A stretch of 64,000 bases of DNA from Prevotella sp. UBA1705 (GCA_002317385.1 DCJH01000002.1:1-64000); one strand, 5' to 3'. Positions 26,400 through 35,175 are shown, numbered from the stretch's first letter. The notes: a model not told the origin generated them from the sequence alone. Made by a program: numbers and translations.

Positions 26400-27242
26400 T
26401 TACTCAGCGGCAGGAGCCTCCTCCTCAGCGGGAGCAGCCTCTACAGTCTCAGCAGCCTCTACGGCCTCCTCCTTGCGTGCCTGACGAGCATGACGCTTGC
26501 CTTCTGTGGCCTCCTCAGCCTGGTCGGCGGCAGCCTTATCGTCTGCCTTCTCCACCTTGCGCTCCTCGAGACCCTCAGCGATAGCGCCGCAAACGGCGTT
26601 CAGGATTACCTCTACAGAGTCCTTAGCATCATCGTTGGCCGGAATCACGAAGTCGATGTCGCGGGGGCTTGAGTTGGTATCAACGATACCGAACACAGGA
26701 ATACCGAGACGGTTGGCCTCCTTCACGGCGATGTGTTCCTTCATCACGTCCACAACAAAGAGTGCTGACGGCAGGCGGGTCAGGTCTACGATAGAACCCA
26801 AGTTCTTCTCAAGCTTGGCACGCTGACGGTTAATCTGCAGAATCTCACGCTTAGAAAGATTAGAGAATGTACCGTCATTCATCAACTTATCGATGTTCGT
26901 CATTTTCTTAACAGCCTTGCGAATGGTTGGGAAGTTGGTGAGCATACCGCCCGGCCAACGCTCAATCACGTAAGGCATGTTTACCGATGAAGCCTTCTCG
27001 GCTATGATTTCCTTGGTCTGTTTCTTAGTAGCGACGAACAGAATCTTCTTTCCGCCCTTGGCAATAGCCTTCAGAGCTTCAGCAGCCTCGTCGATCTTGG
27101 CTACTGTTTTGTTGAGGTCGATGATGTGAATACCATTGCGCTCCATGAAGATGTAGGGGGCCATGGCGGGGTTCCACTTGCGCTTGAGGTGGCCGAAATG
27201 GCAACCTGCCTGCAGTAACTGGTCAAAATTTGTTCTTGACAT
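26400..27242 (-). CDS. rpsB: 30S ribosomal protein S2
   Basis: Small-subunit protein needed for S1 binding and initiation. It begins MSRTNFDQLLQAGCHFGH, followed by KWNPAMAPYIFMERNGIHI, ATKKQTKEI and IPVFGIVDTNSSPRDIDFVI. 280 aa; the last 55 or so residues are an alanine/glutamate-rich tail of a kind often seen in Bacteroidetes S2. Third gene of the operon; the 333-bp spacer from rpsI is unusually long and structured. Confidence 0.98.
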   Translation of the reverse strand: MSRTNFDQLLQAGCHFGHLKRKWNPAMAPYIFMERNGIHIIDLNKTVAKIDEAAEALKAIAKGGKKILFVATKKQTKEIIAEKASSVNMPYVIERWPGGMLTNFPTIRKAVKKMTNIDKLMNDGTFSNLSKREILQINRQRAKLEKNLGSIVDLTRLPSALFVVDVMKEHIAVKEANRLGIPVFGIVDTNSSPRDIDFVIPANDDAKDSVEVILNAVCGAIAEGLEERKVEKADDKAAADQAEEATEGKRHARQARKEEAVEAAETVEAAPAEEEAPAAE

Positions 27243-27575
27243 TGTCTTGTTCTTTGTTTAAATGTTTACTTTCTTTTTGAATTCTTGCGCTGAGAGAGAC
27301 TGACCGCCATGGTATGGCGGTGTACCGGAACCCTAAAGGTCGGGGGATGTCGACTAAGGGAAGAACGGGCCGCCACGATGTGGCGATGTAGCTCAACAGC
27401 TGGGATAGAATCAGCCGGAGAGTAATCTGCGGGAAGGAACAGGCCTCGGTTCTAAGAGAGCGGGGCGAGGTTCCAGAAAGGGAAGAGGCGTCATCCGATG
27501 AAGGAGGCGGCTTCCCGGGGATTGCAGAGTCCCTTCGGTTTAGATGCTAAACGGTTCAGTGTCTCCGTCAGGAGA
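27243..27575 (-). promoter_or_regulatory. Long structured spacer between rpsI and rpsB (candidate S2 leader)
   Basis: 333 non-coding bases, richer in GC than other gaps. Minus-strand hairpins include CCGCCATACCATGGCGG (27303-27319) and CGCCACATCGTGGCG (27371-27385), and GAACCTCG/CGAGG-type pairings further up. No promoter box is visible just before rpsB, so the transcript probably runs through from rplM-rpsI and this stretch would be the untranslated leader of rpsB. An autoregulatory S2 leader is inference. Confidence 0.45.
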
Positions 27576-27962
27576 TTAACGCTTACTGAACTGGAAGCGA
27601 CGACGAGCCTTGGGCTGACCCGGCTTCTTACGCTCAACAGCACGGCTGTCGCGTGTGAGGAATCCGTGATCCTTGAGGCTCTTCTTATCCTCGGCGTTCA
27701 CCTTAACGAGTGCACGTGCGATGGCGAGGCGCAGAGCCTGGCTCTGACCGGTGTAACCGCCACCATCGAGGTTAGCCTTAATATCATATTTCTCAGCAAC
27801 TTCCAGGAGCTCCAGTGGCTGCTTAACCACGTACTGCAGGATAGCTGATGGGAAGAAATCCTTGAGATCTTTCTTGTTGATAGTGATCTTGCCGGTACCC
27901 TCAGAGAGGTAAACACGAGCTACAGCGCTCTTACGGCGACCAATTGCGTTAATAACTTCCAT
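27576..27962 (-). CDS. rpsI: 30S ribosomal protein S9
   Basis: Small-subunit head protein whose C-terminal tail reaches the P-site tRNA. It starts MEVINAIGRRKSAVARVYL, contains GGGYTGQSQALRLAIARALV and ends with the basic KARRRFQFSKR, the conserved S9 terminus. 128 aa is full length. It follows rplM with a 12-bp gap in the conserved rplM-rpsI pair. Confidence 0.98.
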   Translation of the reverse strand: MEVINAIGRRKSAVARVYLSEGTGKITINKKDLKDFFPSAILQYVVKQPLELLEVAEKYDIKANLDGGGYTGQSQALRLAIARALVKVNAEDKKSLKDHGFLTRDSRAVERKKPGQPKARRRFQFSKR

Positions 27963-27974
27963 CTTTTCTCCTTA

Positions 27975-28436
27975 TTATTTATACTGGTTAATATCGATTG
28001 CCTTGGGCTTCTGAGCTGCTTTGTCGTGCTCAGCACCCTCGAAAACATAGAGATTGTCCAACAGGGCGCGTCCCAGACGACCCTTGGGCAGCATACCCTT
28101 CACGGCGTGACGGATAATCTTGTCCACACCACCCTCGCGAGTACGAAGCTCAGCAGGAGTGTTGAAACGCTGTCCACCAGGATAACCAGTGTAACGAGTG
28201 TAGATCTTGTCGGTCTCTTTCTTACCAGAGAAAACCACCTTATCAGCATTGATAATGATGACATTGTCACCGCAGTCTACATGAGGTGTGAAGTTTGGTT
28301 TGTACTTTCCGCGAATCAACTTAGCAACTTTGGAGCAGAGACGACCCACAATCTGGTCTGTAGCGTCCACTACAACCCACTCCTTCTTAACCGTTTCCTT
28401 GTTGGCGGAAATAGTCTTGTAACTTAAAGTGTCCAT
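27975..28436 (-). CDS. rplM: 50S ribosomal protein L13
   Basis: Early-assembling large-subunit protein. Recognised by WVVVDATDQIVGRLCSKVAK, GDNVIIINADKVVFSGKK, YTGYPGGQR and the C-terminal region MLPKGRLGRALLDNLYVFEG. 153 aa is normal. First gene of rplM-rpsI-rpsB-tsf; about 200 bases of structured leader lie between the likely promoter and the start codon. Confidence 0.98.
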   Translation of the reverse strand: MDTLSYKTISANKETVKKEWVVVDATDQIVGRLCSKVAKLIRGKYKPNFTPHVDCGDNVIIINADKVVFSGKKETDKIYTRYTGYPGGQRFNTPAELRTREGGVDKIIRHAVKGMLPKGRLGRALLDNLYVFEGAEHDKAAQKPKAIDINQYK

Positions 28437-28649
28437 TTTAAAATTTAAATTTTACTACTAAAAAACGTTTTTATTACCTTGATAAACAGAGACCTCACGG
28501 CGCCTCCAGTCTAAAAGAGACCATCCATGGCTTTCGCTCTGTTGCACAACTGATTCACTAACCACGATGTCCGGCCAAAGGCATCGCTATTAACACAATC
28601 GTGCGTGGGGCTCTAAGCGTGCCCCGGAAATAATCGGTCTGCAAAATTA
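28437..28649 (-). promoter_or_regulatory. rplM promoter and structured leader
   Basis: Minus-strand TAATTTTG (28642-28649) is a -7 box, giving a leader of about 200 bases. The leader opens with a GGGGC/GCCCC hairpin (28607-28611 with 28621-28625) and then a GATG...CATC fold (28566-28585). Ribosomal leaders for L13 have been described in Bacteroidia, as I recall; whether this one matches needs a covariance search. Confidence 0.55.
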
Positions 28650-28862
28650 CTCATTTTATTCTGGATGAGCTCGCGATGTGTTGATGGAAATGAAGATATT
28701 AATTATTATTAACTTTATTACGAATTTTTAACCCGAAGTTTACTTCATCGCTATGAGAATGCTGCGAGAAACTTTCGTACAGAAATGCCCTTGAAATGGG
28801 CATTACGGGGTGGAATTAGTCGATTTTGCGATTTTATTGTTCGAAGTTTCCGATATTTTGCG

Positions 28863-28870
28863 TAACTTTG
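28863..28870 (+). promoter_or_regulatory. fabI promoter -7 box
   Basis: TAACTTTG, with TTG at 28837-28839 near -33, places transcription start about 20 bases before the ATG at 28895 and supports that start over the longer open frame. Confidence 0.65.
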
Positions 28871-28894
28871 CCGCACAAAACAAACCAATATATT

Positions 28895-29752
28895 ATGAGC
28901 AACAACTTATTAAAAGGAAAAAGGGGCATCATCTTTGGTGCGTTGAACGAGAAATCTATTGCGTGGAAGGTTGCAGAGCGCGCCGTTGAAGAGGGTGCCA
29001 CCATCACCTTGTCGAACACGCCGATAGCTGTCCGCATGGGCACAGTAAACGCTCTCTCTGAGAAGCTCAACTGCGAAGTGATCCCCGCCGACGCCACCAG
29101 CGTGGAGGATTTGGAGAATGTTTTCCGCCGCTCCATGGAGGTTTTGGGAGGCAAGATCGACTTCGTGCTCCACTCCATCGGTATGTCGCCCAACGTGCGC
29201 AAGCATCGCACCTACGACGACCTCGACTACAACATGCTCGGAACCACACTCGATATCTCTGCCGTTTCGTTCCATAAGATGATTCAGAGCGCCAAGAAGC
29301 TCGACGCGATGAATGAATATGGCTCCATCGTAGCCCTGAGCTACGTGGCTGCCCAGCGCACATTCTACGGCTACAACGATATGGCCGACGCCAAGGCGCT
29401 GCTCGAAAGCATCGCCCGCAGCTTCGGATACATCTACGGACGCGAGCACCATGTGCGTATCAACACCATCTCGCAGTCGCCCACCATGACCACTGCCGGA
29501 CAGGGAGTGAAGGGTATGGACAAGCTCTACGACTTCGCCAACCGCATGTCTCCCTTAGGCAACGCGAGCGCTGAGGAGTGTGCCGACTACTGCATCGTGA
29601 TGTTCTCCGACCTCACCCGCAAGGTGACCATGCAGAATCTGTATCACGACGGCGGCTTCTCCAACGTGGGCATGAGCCTCCGTGCCATGGCCACCTACGA
29701 GAAAGGACTCGATGAATACAAGGACGAAGAGGGCCATATCATCTACGGATAA
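28895..29752 (+). CDS. fabI: Enoyl-[acyl-carrier-protein] reductase (NADH), FabI type
   Basis: Last reductive step of each fatty-acid elongation round. SDR fold with the FabI-type nucleotide motif GIIFGALNEKSIAWKVA and the catalytic Tyr-x6-Lys in YNDMADAK. The frame is open from 28826, but MSNNLLKGKRG at 28895 is the natural start and lies just after the promoter; 285 aa. Single gene with a strong terminator. Its divergent neighbour is the ribosomal operon. Confidence 0.95.
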   Translation: MSNNLLKGKRGIIFGALNEKSIAWKVAERAVEEGATITLSNTPIAVRMGTVNALSEKLNCEVIPADATSVEDLENVFRRSMEVLGGKIDFVLHSIGMSPNVRKHRTYDDLDYNMLGTTLDISAVSFHKMIQSAKKLDAMNEYGSIVALSYVAAQRTFYGYNDMADAKALLESIARSFGYIYGREHHVRINTISQSPTMTTAGQGVKGMDKLYDFANRMSPLGNASAEECADYCIVMFSDLTRKVTMQNLYHDGGFSNVGMSLRAMATYEKGLDEYKDEEGHIIYG

Positions 29753-29808
29753 GCCGTAGGGAGCAAACCTCCGCGACCTCTCCCATGGGAGGAATAACTA
29801 CAATGACA

Positions 29809-29852
29809 GAGCGCCGACACGATGTTAGAGAATCGTGCCGGCGCTCTTTTTT
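29809..29852 (+). terminator. fabI terminator
   Basis: GAGCGCCG-A-CACGAT (29809-29823) pairs with ATCGTG-C-CGGCGCTC (29832-29846), followed by six Ts. Confidence 0.9.
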
Positions 29853-29903
29853 ATTGTCGCCATATGGGCTGCCCAATAAGGCTCTATCCCATGGGGTTGA
29901 GAA

Positions 29904-29978
29904 AAGGTAGTAATCGCGACGGGATTAGGTAGTAATCGCGCAACGATTAGGTAGTAAAGGCGACGCGATTAGTACCTT
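29904..29978. repeat. Palindromic GATTAGGTAGTAATCG array (element copy D, array only)
   Basis: AAGGTAGTAATCGCG (29904-29918) and CGCGATTAGTACCTT (29964-29978) are inverted ends. Between them GATTAGGTAGTAATCGCG and CGATTAGGTAGTAA repeat. Each unit is itself a palindrome (CGATTA-5 bases-TAATCG). It lies between the converging fabI and GH43-like genes. Confidence 0.75.
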
Positions 29979-30038
29979 ATTCCGAAAGGGGGAAATAGCA
30001 AGGGGATAAACGCCGGTAGGAGGCGCTGCCCCAGAGCC

Positions 30039-31094
30039 CTACTGCTGGCGCTTGGCTTGGGCAGCATCCCACTTGAGCAGTCGCTTGTATTCCTTCTTGG
30101 TGAGGCGCATGAAGGAACCGTGCTGCGGCGCCGTCACACCCTTGATGTCTACCGGCTCGTGGAAGTTGCGCAGGTTCTCGTCGGCCTTGCAGATGCGATA
30201 GTGCTTCGGATTGTCGCTGTATTGGATGTAGGCCACGCGCCAGGTATTGTCGCCAATGAGCTGGAACGCCGACGAACCCTCACACTTCTTGTTGCCCTCG
30301 AAGCTCACATAATCGTGCTCCACGGGCTCGCCCCAGCCATGGGTGAGATGGTCTGATGTGGCCGTGTAGATGCCCGGATGGCCGCCTTCCTTCTTGATGA
30401 GCATATGGTATTTGCCATCGGCCAGCAGGTTGATGTCGGCATCGATGGTGGCATAGCCCCAGTCGAAGAGCAGTCGGGGCGTTGTGATCTTGGTGAAGTC
30501 GCGCGAAGCATAGCTGTAGTACATGCGGTCGTATTTCTCCTCGGGACGGTTGAGCATGGAATAATAGATCATATATCCGCCCTTCTGGCCGTCGGGCCAC
30601 TGATACGAGGGGTCCCAGAAGATCTGAGGAGCCCACACACGGTTCACCGTAGACCAGTCTTTGTAGGGCGACTTCGCCGTGGCACCGTCGCAGAAGAGGC
30701 TCATGCCCTTGCGGAAATCGAACGTCACCGAGGTCCAGTGAATCAGGTCTTTGCTCTTGAGGAGGTCGATACCGTAGTTGTCCCACTTATGGCTTTTGGC
30801 CACACACATATCTGTGGTCACCATCACGAAGCCCTTGCCGTTCCATGCGCGGGTGATATAGGCGTCGCGCGTGCCGCCCTCGATGCGGGCGTGCTCCTGC
30901 GGATCAAAGATGGCATTGCCCCCGAGGATGTCCTGATAGTTATATCCATCGCGGCTCACGGCATAGGCAGTGTACTCCGCGCGGTCGCTCATGTGACAAT
31001 AGAGATAGCCGTAGGTGCCCTTCACGACGTTCTGGGCAGAGGCGCTCATCGCCGCGGCCGACAAGAGAATGAGTGATAATAGCTTCTTTTTCAT
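30039..31094 (-). CDS. Secreted GH43-like glycosidase (arabinosidase type)
   Basis: Exported protein of 351 aa with a clear signal peptide (about 1-20, ending SASAQ). The five-bladed propeller pattern of GH43-type enzymes is visible: an early YLYCHMSD blade, RVWAPQIFWDPSYQWPDG, YGYATIDADINLLADGKYHM and the late KCEGSSAFQLIGDNTW segment. These supply candidate acidic residues, but I cannot assign the catalytic trio with certainty. Related Bacteroidetes proteins are usually labelled arabinosidases. It stands alone; the nearest upstream gene on the strand is a transporter 213 bp away. Confidence 0.75.
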   Translation of the reverse strand: MKKKLLSLILLSAAAMSASAQNVVKGTYGYLYCHMSDRAEYTAYAVSRDGYNYQDILGGNAIFDPQEHARIEGGTRDAYITRAWNGKGFVMVTTDMCVAKSHKWDNYGIDLLKSKDLIHWTSVTFDFRKGMSLFCDGATAKSPYKDWSTVNRVWAPQIFWDPSYQWPDGQKGGYMIYYSMLNRPEEKYDRMYYSYASRDFTKITTPRLLFDWGYATIDADINLLADGKYHMLIKKEGGHPGIYTATSDHLTHGWGEPVEHDYVSFEGNKKCEGSSAFQLIGDNTWRVAYIQYSDNPKHYRICKADENLRNFHEPVDIKGVTAPQHGSFMRLTKKEYKRLLKWDAAQAKRQQ

Positions 31095-31273
31095 TGCTGA
31101 TGGGTTGAGGTTTTATAATGTTAGAATTGTTGTAGCAGGTTGTAAGAATACTGTGAAATGGTTATCAGGACCGGCATCGCCGACCCTCTCCTATACCTTA
31201 TATATATAGGCTGCGCCCAGCATCCCCCTCTCCTCCAGGGCTCATCTCAACAGAACCCCACCGCGCCAGCCTA

Positions 31274-31304
31274 ATTTTGAATTCTGAATTTTGAATTTTG
31301 AATT
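31274..31304. repeat. Simple TGAATTTTGAATT repeat
   Basis: Three to four units of GAATT(C/T)TGAATTTT between the GH43-like and transporter genes. Low-complexity repeats of this kind are common in Bacteroidetes gaps. Confidence 0.6.
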
Positions 31305-31307
31305 GCC

Positions 31308-32297
31308 TCACGCCGCCTTCTCCATCCCCTTTCTTCTCACCATCCATATCTCCACAGAGTTGATGATGTTTTGCCAGAGGATATAGCAGCCGGGCCCAAC
31401 CGACGACAGCGGGTTGAGGAATGCCGTGGCCACCCAGATGGCGAAGGCCGTGTTCTTCTGCCCCAGGGCCTGTCCGGCCTCCACAATCTTGTCGAAATAG
31501 TGGCCGATGAAGCGGCCGGTGGCAAACTGAATGATGCAGAGGATGAGCCCCAGAGCGGCTATCGACAGGAGGAACACCACCGGCGTGTGGGCCCATGCGT
31601 CGAGGATGTTCATGGCCGTAGTGCCCGACACCACCACGAGCGAGGCGCCCCAGAGATAGTAGCTCAGGTCCTTCACGCCCACGATGCGACGGTGGAGCCG
31701 GTGGAAACCATGCTTCACGATGTAGGCTGCGCCCATGGGCAGGATGAGCACCACGCCTACCTGCCAGAGAATCTTGAGGAAAAGCGGCACAAACTCCACC
31801 TGCTCCATGGCGCCCGCGGTGTGGGGCAGCAGGGGGAAGCAGAGCGGAATGAGCAGCGCCGAGATGAAGTTGGAGATGAAAGTATAGGTGGTCATCTCCT
31901 CCAGTGAGCCGCCGAGCTTGGCCGTCACCACGGCGGCGGCCGAGGCTGCAGGACTGATGATGCACACCAGGATGGCTTCGAGCATGATGAGTGCCCTACC
32001 GGTGATGCCGAAACCGAGGATGATGCCCAGCAGCGCAAAGATGAAAACCACCTGCTGGATACCTATCCACAGATGCCATTTCACCGGCAGCAGCCGCCGG
32101 AAGTCTACCTTGCAGAAGGTGACGAAGAGCACAAGAAACATGAAATCGGGCAATACATTGTCGTTGTAGGGCAGGTACCAGCGGCCAATGGGCTGCAGGA
32201 AGGGCACGAAATGGAACAGCAGATAGACCACGATTCCGGTGATGATAGACACCGGGAGGGTCCAGTTCTTGATAAACGTGAGTATGGCCTGATTCAT
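31308..32297 (-). CDS. BASS-family transporter (bile acid:sodium symporter-like)
   Basis: Inner membrane protein of 329 aa with about ten hydrophobic segments. The segment VCIISPAASAAAVVTAKLGG carries the conserved region of the BASS fold, and late helices end in VATAFLNPLSSVGPG. Family members move bile acids, pyruvate, pantothenate or other organic anions with sodium; the substrate here is unknown. It follows rseP after 30 bp and may be the last gene of that run. Behind it lies a short GAATTTTGAATT simple repeat. Confidence 0.8.
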   Translation of the reverse strand: MNQAILTFIKNWTLPVSIITGIVVYLLFHFVPFLQPIGRWYLPYNDNVLPDFMFLVLFVTFCKVDFRRLLPVKWHLWIGIQQVVFIFALLGIILGFGITGRALIMLEAILVCIISPAASAAAVVTAKLGGSLEEMTTYTFISNFISALLIPLCFPLLPHTAGAMEQVEFVPLFLKILWQVGVVLILPMGAAYIVKHGFHRLHRRIVGVKDLSYYLWGASLVVVSGTTAMNILDAWAHTPVVFLLSIAALGLILCIIQFATGRFIGHYFDKIVEAGQALGQKNTAFAIWVATAFLNPLSSVGPGCYILWQNIINSVEIWMVRRKGMEKAA

Positions 32298-32327
32298 GAT
32301 TGAGACGCTATTGAGCGGCGGCAGGCA

Positions 32328-33764
32328 TCATTGCATGACGCCTATCCACCTTAATATATCGTTGAGATTGGCCACCACCATGAGCAATATCAATATGGTG
32401 ATACCCACATATTCTGCCCTTATCATGAAGGTTTCGGAGGGCTTGCGCCGCGTAATCATCTCATAGAGCAGGAAAAGCACGTGCCCACCGTCCAAGGCGG
32501 GGATGGGCAGAATGTTCATGAAGGCCAGGATGATGCTCAGGAAAGCGGTCATCTTCCAGAACATATACCAGTCCCAGGTCGAGGGGAACAGGCTTCCGAT
32601 GGAGCCGAAACCACCGAGGCTCTTCGCGCCGTCGGCCGTAAACACATACTTCATGTCGCTCACGTATCCGGCCAGAACGTCCCATCCGTATTTCACTCCG
32701 GCGGGGAAGCTCTCCAGGAAGCTGTAGTTCACGTGGGTGGTGCGGCCCTCATAGAGCTTGAGGAAGCTGGCCGCGAAGAATCCAAACTTCAAGTCGGCAC
32801 CGAGATTGGCCTTCAGCGTGTCTACCTTCTGGCTGCCGGCCTTGGCCACGGTGATGGTCACGGCACGCAGTTTTAGGCTGTCGGCGTGGGTCTTCACCAC
32901 CGAGAGCTGGTCCTCCACGCTGCCAATCTCATCGGTAAACTCATTGTATGAGTCGATGGCCTTGCCGTTCACAGAGAGTATTCGGTCGCCCTTCTGCAGG
33001 CCCATCTGACTTGCCGGGGTGACGATGGAGTCTTTGCTGCCCTCTGCCACGGGCATGCGCTGGAGCACGGAATCTACCACAGCCGGGGTGAACGGGGCGA
33101 GGAAGCGGGGCGTAGACTTCAGCATGTCGAGCAGATTGAGCTTGCCCGGCAAGTCGATGCGCACCTTCTTGCCGCCGCGCAACACGTCGGCATAGTGGGC
33201 TTCAGACAGGTCGCGGTAGACGTCTACATTGAAATCGCGGAAGGTGCCGCGGTCGGTGCCGAGCAGGATATCGTGGTCTTGGAATCCCAGCTGCTTGGCC
33301 TCGCTGTTGAACTTCATACCCATCGACATGTCCTTCATGGCTACATATTCTTCGCCCCAGTGGAACATGATCATGGAATAGATAAACAGGGCCAGCACAA
33401 AATTAACCACTACGCCGGCCACCATGATGATGAGCCGCTGCCAGGCGGGCTTCGTGCGGAACTCCCAAGGCTGCGGATCGCGCTTCATCTGCTCGGTATC
33501 CATGCTCTCATCGATCATTCCGGCTATCTTGCAATAGCCTCCCAGGGGTAGCCATCCCATGCCATATTCGGTCTCACTGGTCTTGGGCTTAAACTTAAAG
33601 AGCTTTCCGCTCCACTTGCCTACGGTGACATCGAAGAACACGAAGAACTTTTCGACCCTCACGCCAAATAGCTTGGATGCCAGCGCGTGGCCGCCCTCGT
33701 GGAGCAACACCAGCAGGGAGATCGACAGGATGAACTGTAGGAGCTTGATGATAAATATTTCCAT
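32328..33764 (-). CDS. rseP: Site-2 protease RseP (M50 zinc metalloprotease)
   Basis: Intramembrane protease that cuts anti-sigma factors and leftover signal peptides. The zinc motif HEGGH is at residues 22-26 in the first membrane helix (LLVLLHEGGHALASKLFG), and the third ligand lies in NILPIPALDGGHVLF near the C-terminus. Between them are PDZ segments (QKGDRILSVNGKAID). 478 aa is normal for Bacteroidetes. It follows dxr after 214 bp holding a paired G/C-rich inverted repeat; dxr-rseP order is widely conserved. Confidence 0.95.
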   Translation of the reverse strand: MEIFIIKLLQFILSISLLVLLHEGGHALASKLFGVRVEKFFVFFDVTVGKWSGKLFKFKPKTSETEYGMGWLPLGGYCKIAGMIDESMDTEQMKRDPQPWEFRTKPAWQRLIIMVAGVVVNFVLALFIYSMIMFHWGEEYVAMKDMSMGMKFNSEAKQLGFQDHDILLGTDRGTFRDFNVDVYRDLSEAHYADVLRGGKKVRIDLPGKLNLLDMLKSTPRFLAPFTPAVVDSVLQRMPVAEGSKDSIVTPASQMGLQKGDRILSVNGKAIDSYNEFTDEIGSVEDQLSVVKTHADSLKLRAVTITVAKAGSQKVDTLKANLGADLKFGFFAASFLKLYEGRTTHVNYSFLESFPAGVKYGWDVLAGYVSDMKYVFTADGAKSLGGFGSIGSLFPSTWDWYMFWKMTAFLSIILAFMNILPIPALDGGHVLFLLYEMITRRKPSETFMIRAEYVGITILILLMVVANLNDILRWIGVMQ

Positions 33765-33786
33765 TGTTATAAATTTACTTTTTCCA

Positions 33787-33975
33787 GCCTCTCCCCCGAC
33801 CCCTCCCCCGCAGGGAGGGGAGTAATCACCATCAAGGCGTTTCTACGGGATGGGTATGGCCTATTGATATTTTCCTCTGCTTATTTGTCCTATCTCATTC
33901 TTCATTTTCATTCGTTTGAAACTGAGGCGTGGACATTTTATTCCCCTCCCTACGGGGGAGGGGTTAGGGGAGAGG
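33787..33975. repeat. Paired G/C-rich inverted repeat between dxr and rseP
   Basis: GCCTCTCCCCCGACCCCTCC... (33787-33825) returns inverted at 33938-33975 with a few mismatches, about 112 bp apart. Each arm also contains an internal CCCTCC/GGAGGG palindrome. Similar arms occur at 37.6-37.8 kb and singly at 39.45 kb. Confidence 0.8.
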
Positions 33976-33978
33976 CTC

Positions 33979-35139
33979 TTATTTATTAATAAACTGCTTT
34001 GCTATTTCCCTCGCTTCCCTATCCGTCTGCAGGTAGACGTCTAAGTCGGGATTGCTGTCAAACGGCGTCTGGGCCATCGTCTTACCGATGATTTCGGCCA
34101 TGCCGAGGAACGAACACTCGCCCCGTCGGAACGCTGCGTTGGCCACTTCGTTGGCCGCATTGAGGATGCAGGGCATGTTGCCACCGCGGTTGATGGCCTC
34201 GTAGGCCAGCACGAGACACTGGAACTTCTCCACGTCGGGCTCGAAAAACTCGAGCGTCCGGGCCTTGAACAGGTCGAGACGGTCGCCCTGAAGCGTGAGC
34301 CTGCGGGGGTAGGAGAAGGCGTATTGGATAGGCAGTCGCATGTCGGGAACACCCAACTGGGCCTTCACGGCGCCGTCCATAAACTGCACGCCGCTATGTA
34401 CGATGCTCTGAGGATGTATCAACACCTGAATCTTGTCGGCCGGAACGCCAAACAACCACTTGGCTTCCATCACCTCAAAACCCTTGTTCATGAGCGTGGC
34501 GGAGTCGATGGTGATCTTCGCTCCCATATCCCACGTGGGGTGACGCAGGGCGTCGGCCGCAGTCACGGTCTTGAGTTGGTCGTGCGAGAAGAGCCGGAAC
34601 GGACCGCCAGAGCAGGTGAGGAGAATCTTGTCTACCTCGTTCATGTCTTCTCCCACGAGGCTCTGGAAGATGGCGCTATGCTCCGAATCGACCGGCAGCA
34701 GGTCTACATGATACTGCTGCACGAGGTTCAACATGAGCTCTCCAGCTACCACCAGCGTCTCCTTATTGGCCAGGGCAATCTTCTTGCGGGCCTTGATGGC
34801 TTGGATAGTAGGCACCAATCCCGAGAAGCCCACCATCGAAGCGAGCACAATGTCGATAGGCTCAGCCTCCACAACTTGGTTCAACGCCTCACTGCCGGCA
34901 TAGACCTTGATCTCCGGTTTGTCGCTCAAGAGACTCACCAGTCGGTCGTAATGGGCCTCGTTGGCTATCACCACACAGGCCGGATTGAACCGTCGGGCCT
35001 GTTCGGCAAGCACCTCCACGCTGTTGTTGGCGGTAAGGCAGTAGGCCTCATAGAGGTCAGGGTGCTGGGCGATGACGTCCAGAGCCTGGGTTCCGATGGA
35101 GCCCGTGCTGCCAAGAATACATATCTGTTGTTTTTTCAT
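33979..35139 (-). CDS. dxr: 1-deoxy-D-xylulose 5-phosphate reductoisomerase
   Basis: Second step of the MEP pathway, forming methylerythritol phosphate with NADPH. N-terminal nucleotide motif ILGSTGSIGTQALDVI, metal and substrate site in LLPVDSEHSAIFQSL, then LTCSGGPF, MGAKITIDSATLMNKG and the C-terminal NAANEVANAAF. 386 aa is full length. It lies between rimM and rseP on the same strand, 36 bp after rimM. Confidence 0.97.
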   Translation of the reverse strand: MKKQQICILGSTGSIGTQALDVIAQHPDLYEAYCLTANNSVEVLAEQARRFNPACVVIANEAHYDRLVSLLSDKPEIKVYAGSEALNQVVEAEPIDIVLASMVGFSGLVPTIQAIKARKKIALANKETLVVAGELMLNLVQQYHVDLLPVDSEHSAIFQSLVGEDMNEVDKILLTCSGGPFRLFSHDQLKTVTAADALRHPTWDMGAKITIDSATLMNKGFEVMEAKWLFGVPADKIQVLIHPQSIVHSGVQFMDGAVKAQLGVPDMRLPIQYAFSYPRRLTLQGDRLDLFKARTLEFFEPDVEKFQCLVLAYEAINRGGNMPCILNAANEVANAAFRRGECSFLGMAEIIGKTMAQTPFDSNPDLDVYLQTDREAREIAKQFINK

Positions 35140-35175
35140 TGCTGTTTTATCGTAATCAGGTTTCGGCCCTACGGG

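Noticed and set aside
27370..27480. Possible tRNA gene on the plus strand between rpsI and rpsB
   Set aside because: Only a D-arm-like stretch is present; no closing acceptor stem, no GTTCGAA-type T-arm and no plausible anticodon arm.
29904..29978. CRISPR array
   Set aside because: Units are 17-bp palindromes with irregular, partly absent spacers, and no cas gene is nearby.
31198..31965. 255-codon frame overlapping the transporter gene on the same strand
   Set aside because: Out of frame with the membrane protein, histidine- and glycine-rich and without domain; the transporter frame has ten clear hydrophobic segments.
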